From the NCBI RefSeq assembly GCF_003577475.1, contig NZ_QPEP01000016.1, forward strand, positions 1 to 64,000: DNA of 64,000 nt, written 5' to 3'. Under the pieces are notes generated by a model. It searched no databases and was not told the DNA's origin. It was given only the letters and a program-made list of their open reading frames with translations. This document shows, piece after piece, positions 63,567 to 64,000 of the stretch (position 1 is its first letter; every line of letters begins with the position of its first letter). The translations under genes and the position numbers were made by a program. Source of the stretch: Salinibius halmophilus (lineage in GTDB: Bacteria; Pseudomonadota; Gammaproteobacteria; Pseudomonadales; Natronospirillaceae).

Positions 63567-64000
63567 TTACTTTATTCTTGAGGGTAAGACATCTTTTAGT
63601 TTGTTGCGAATGCCCATGATGGTTTCTTCGGTTTGCTCCCAACTAATGCATGCGTCGGTGACCGACACGCCGTATTGCATTTGCTCACGATCATCAAGAA
63701 TTGGCTGGCTACCAAAGCCAATGTTGCTCTCAATCATCAAGCCAATAATCGACTCGTTGCCTTCCAAGATCTGGTTGGCCACGTTTTGTGCTACCAGTGG
63801 CTGTAGAGAGGCGTCTTTATTGGAGTTAGCATGTGAGCAGTCGATCATGATGTTGGGTTTAAGGCCAGCTTTCTTAAGCTCTTGCTCGCACATAGCTACC
63901 GACACTGAGTCGTAGTTCGGCTTGCCGTTGCCGCCACGCAAGACAACGTGGCCATATTTATTGCCAGCTGTTTGCGTGATTGCTACTTGGCCATCTGGGT
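63567..64000 (-). CDS. 3-deoxy-7-phosphoheptulonate synthase, C-terminal part (runs off window)
   Basis: The last 144 codons of a class I (AroF/G/H-type) DAHP synthase, first enzyme of the shikimate pathway. HVVLRGGNGKPNYD and IMIDCSHANSNKDASLQ hold the substrate and metal residues, and YGVSVTDACISWEQTEETI closes the barrel. The reading frame is open to the window edge at 64000 on the minus strand. The isoenzyme (Phe-, Tyr- or Trp-sensitive) cannot be told from this part. Confidence 0.95.
   Translation of the reverse strand, partial: PDGQVAITQTAGNKYGHVVLRGGNGKPNYDSVSVAMCEQELKKAGLKPNIMIDCSHANSNKDASLQPLVAQNVANQILEGNESIIGLMIESNIGFGSQPILDDREQMQYGVSVTDACISWEQTEETIMGIRNKLKDVLPSRIK

Overview
The window is a stretch of chromosome from a gammaproteobacterium, most likely a marine one. 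The evidence is the set of neighbouring genes (lptF/lptG divergent from pepA, rne divergent from rluC, maf-yceD-rpmF, fabD-fabG-acpP-fabF-pabC-mltG-tmk-holB-pilZ), LexA-type SOS sites, and many palindromic extragenic repeats of the kind seen in free-living marine gammaproteobacteria. I cannot place it to genus. Nearly every base is coding, with many start/stop overlaps. I saw no broken chromosomal gene; the only truncations are the two genes cut by the window edges.

Layout. 1-0.6 kb: the first codons of an IS110-family transposase (minus strand), a structured noncoding stretch upstream of it that could encode a bridge RNA, and a REP-like 61-bp tandem repeat. 0.6-12 kb: fimT-like pseudopilin, yihY, uvrB with a candidate LexA box, a DUF4266 lipoprotein plus beta-barrel pair, dsbD, an exonuclease, bolA, DTW and UPF0149 genes, recQ. 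12-19 kb: tRNA-Arg(CCT), a phospholipase-A2-like lipoprotein, a GGCT-like gene, photolyase, marC, pepA, lptFG. 18.8-30 kb, mostly minus strand: RDD protein, dgkA, hrpB, two unrecognised genes, asparaginase, SelW-like protein, FKBP isomerase, a degenerate GGDEF protein, valS, folE, bcp. 30-33.6 kb: vapBC, a secreted double-domain isochorismatase-like lipoprotein and an AraC-type membrane regulator. 33.7-39.6 kb: an MksF-MksE-MksB condensin (JetABC without JetD). 39.6-47 kb: structured repeats, msrAB, a chemoreceptor, then a tight four-gene operon cysC-sulfotransferase-GT4-DUF2334 deacetylase that looks like a pathway to a sulfated glycoconjugate. 47-60.7 kb: rsuA, rne, rluC, maf, yceD, rpmF and a fatty-acid/cell-wall/replication cluster from which plsX and fabH are missing. 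60.7-64 kb: YiiX-like hydrolase, lexA, a CPA2 antiporter and a partial DAHP synthase.

The most unusual material is (a) the cysC-sulfotransferase-GT4-deacetylase operon, (b) the IS110 left end with a possible guide match in its own flank and in a local repeat family, and (c) three families of dispersed structured repeats. In one family the stems differ between copies but stay paired. In another a conserved core sits between arms that are specific to each locus.
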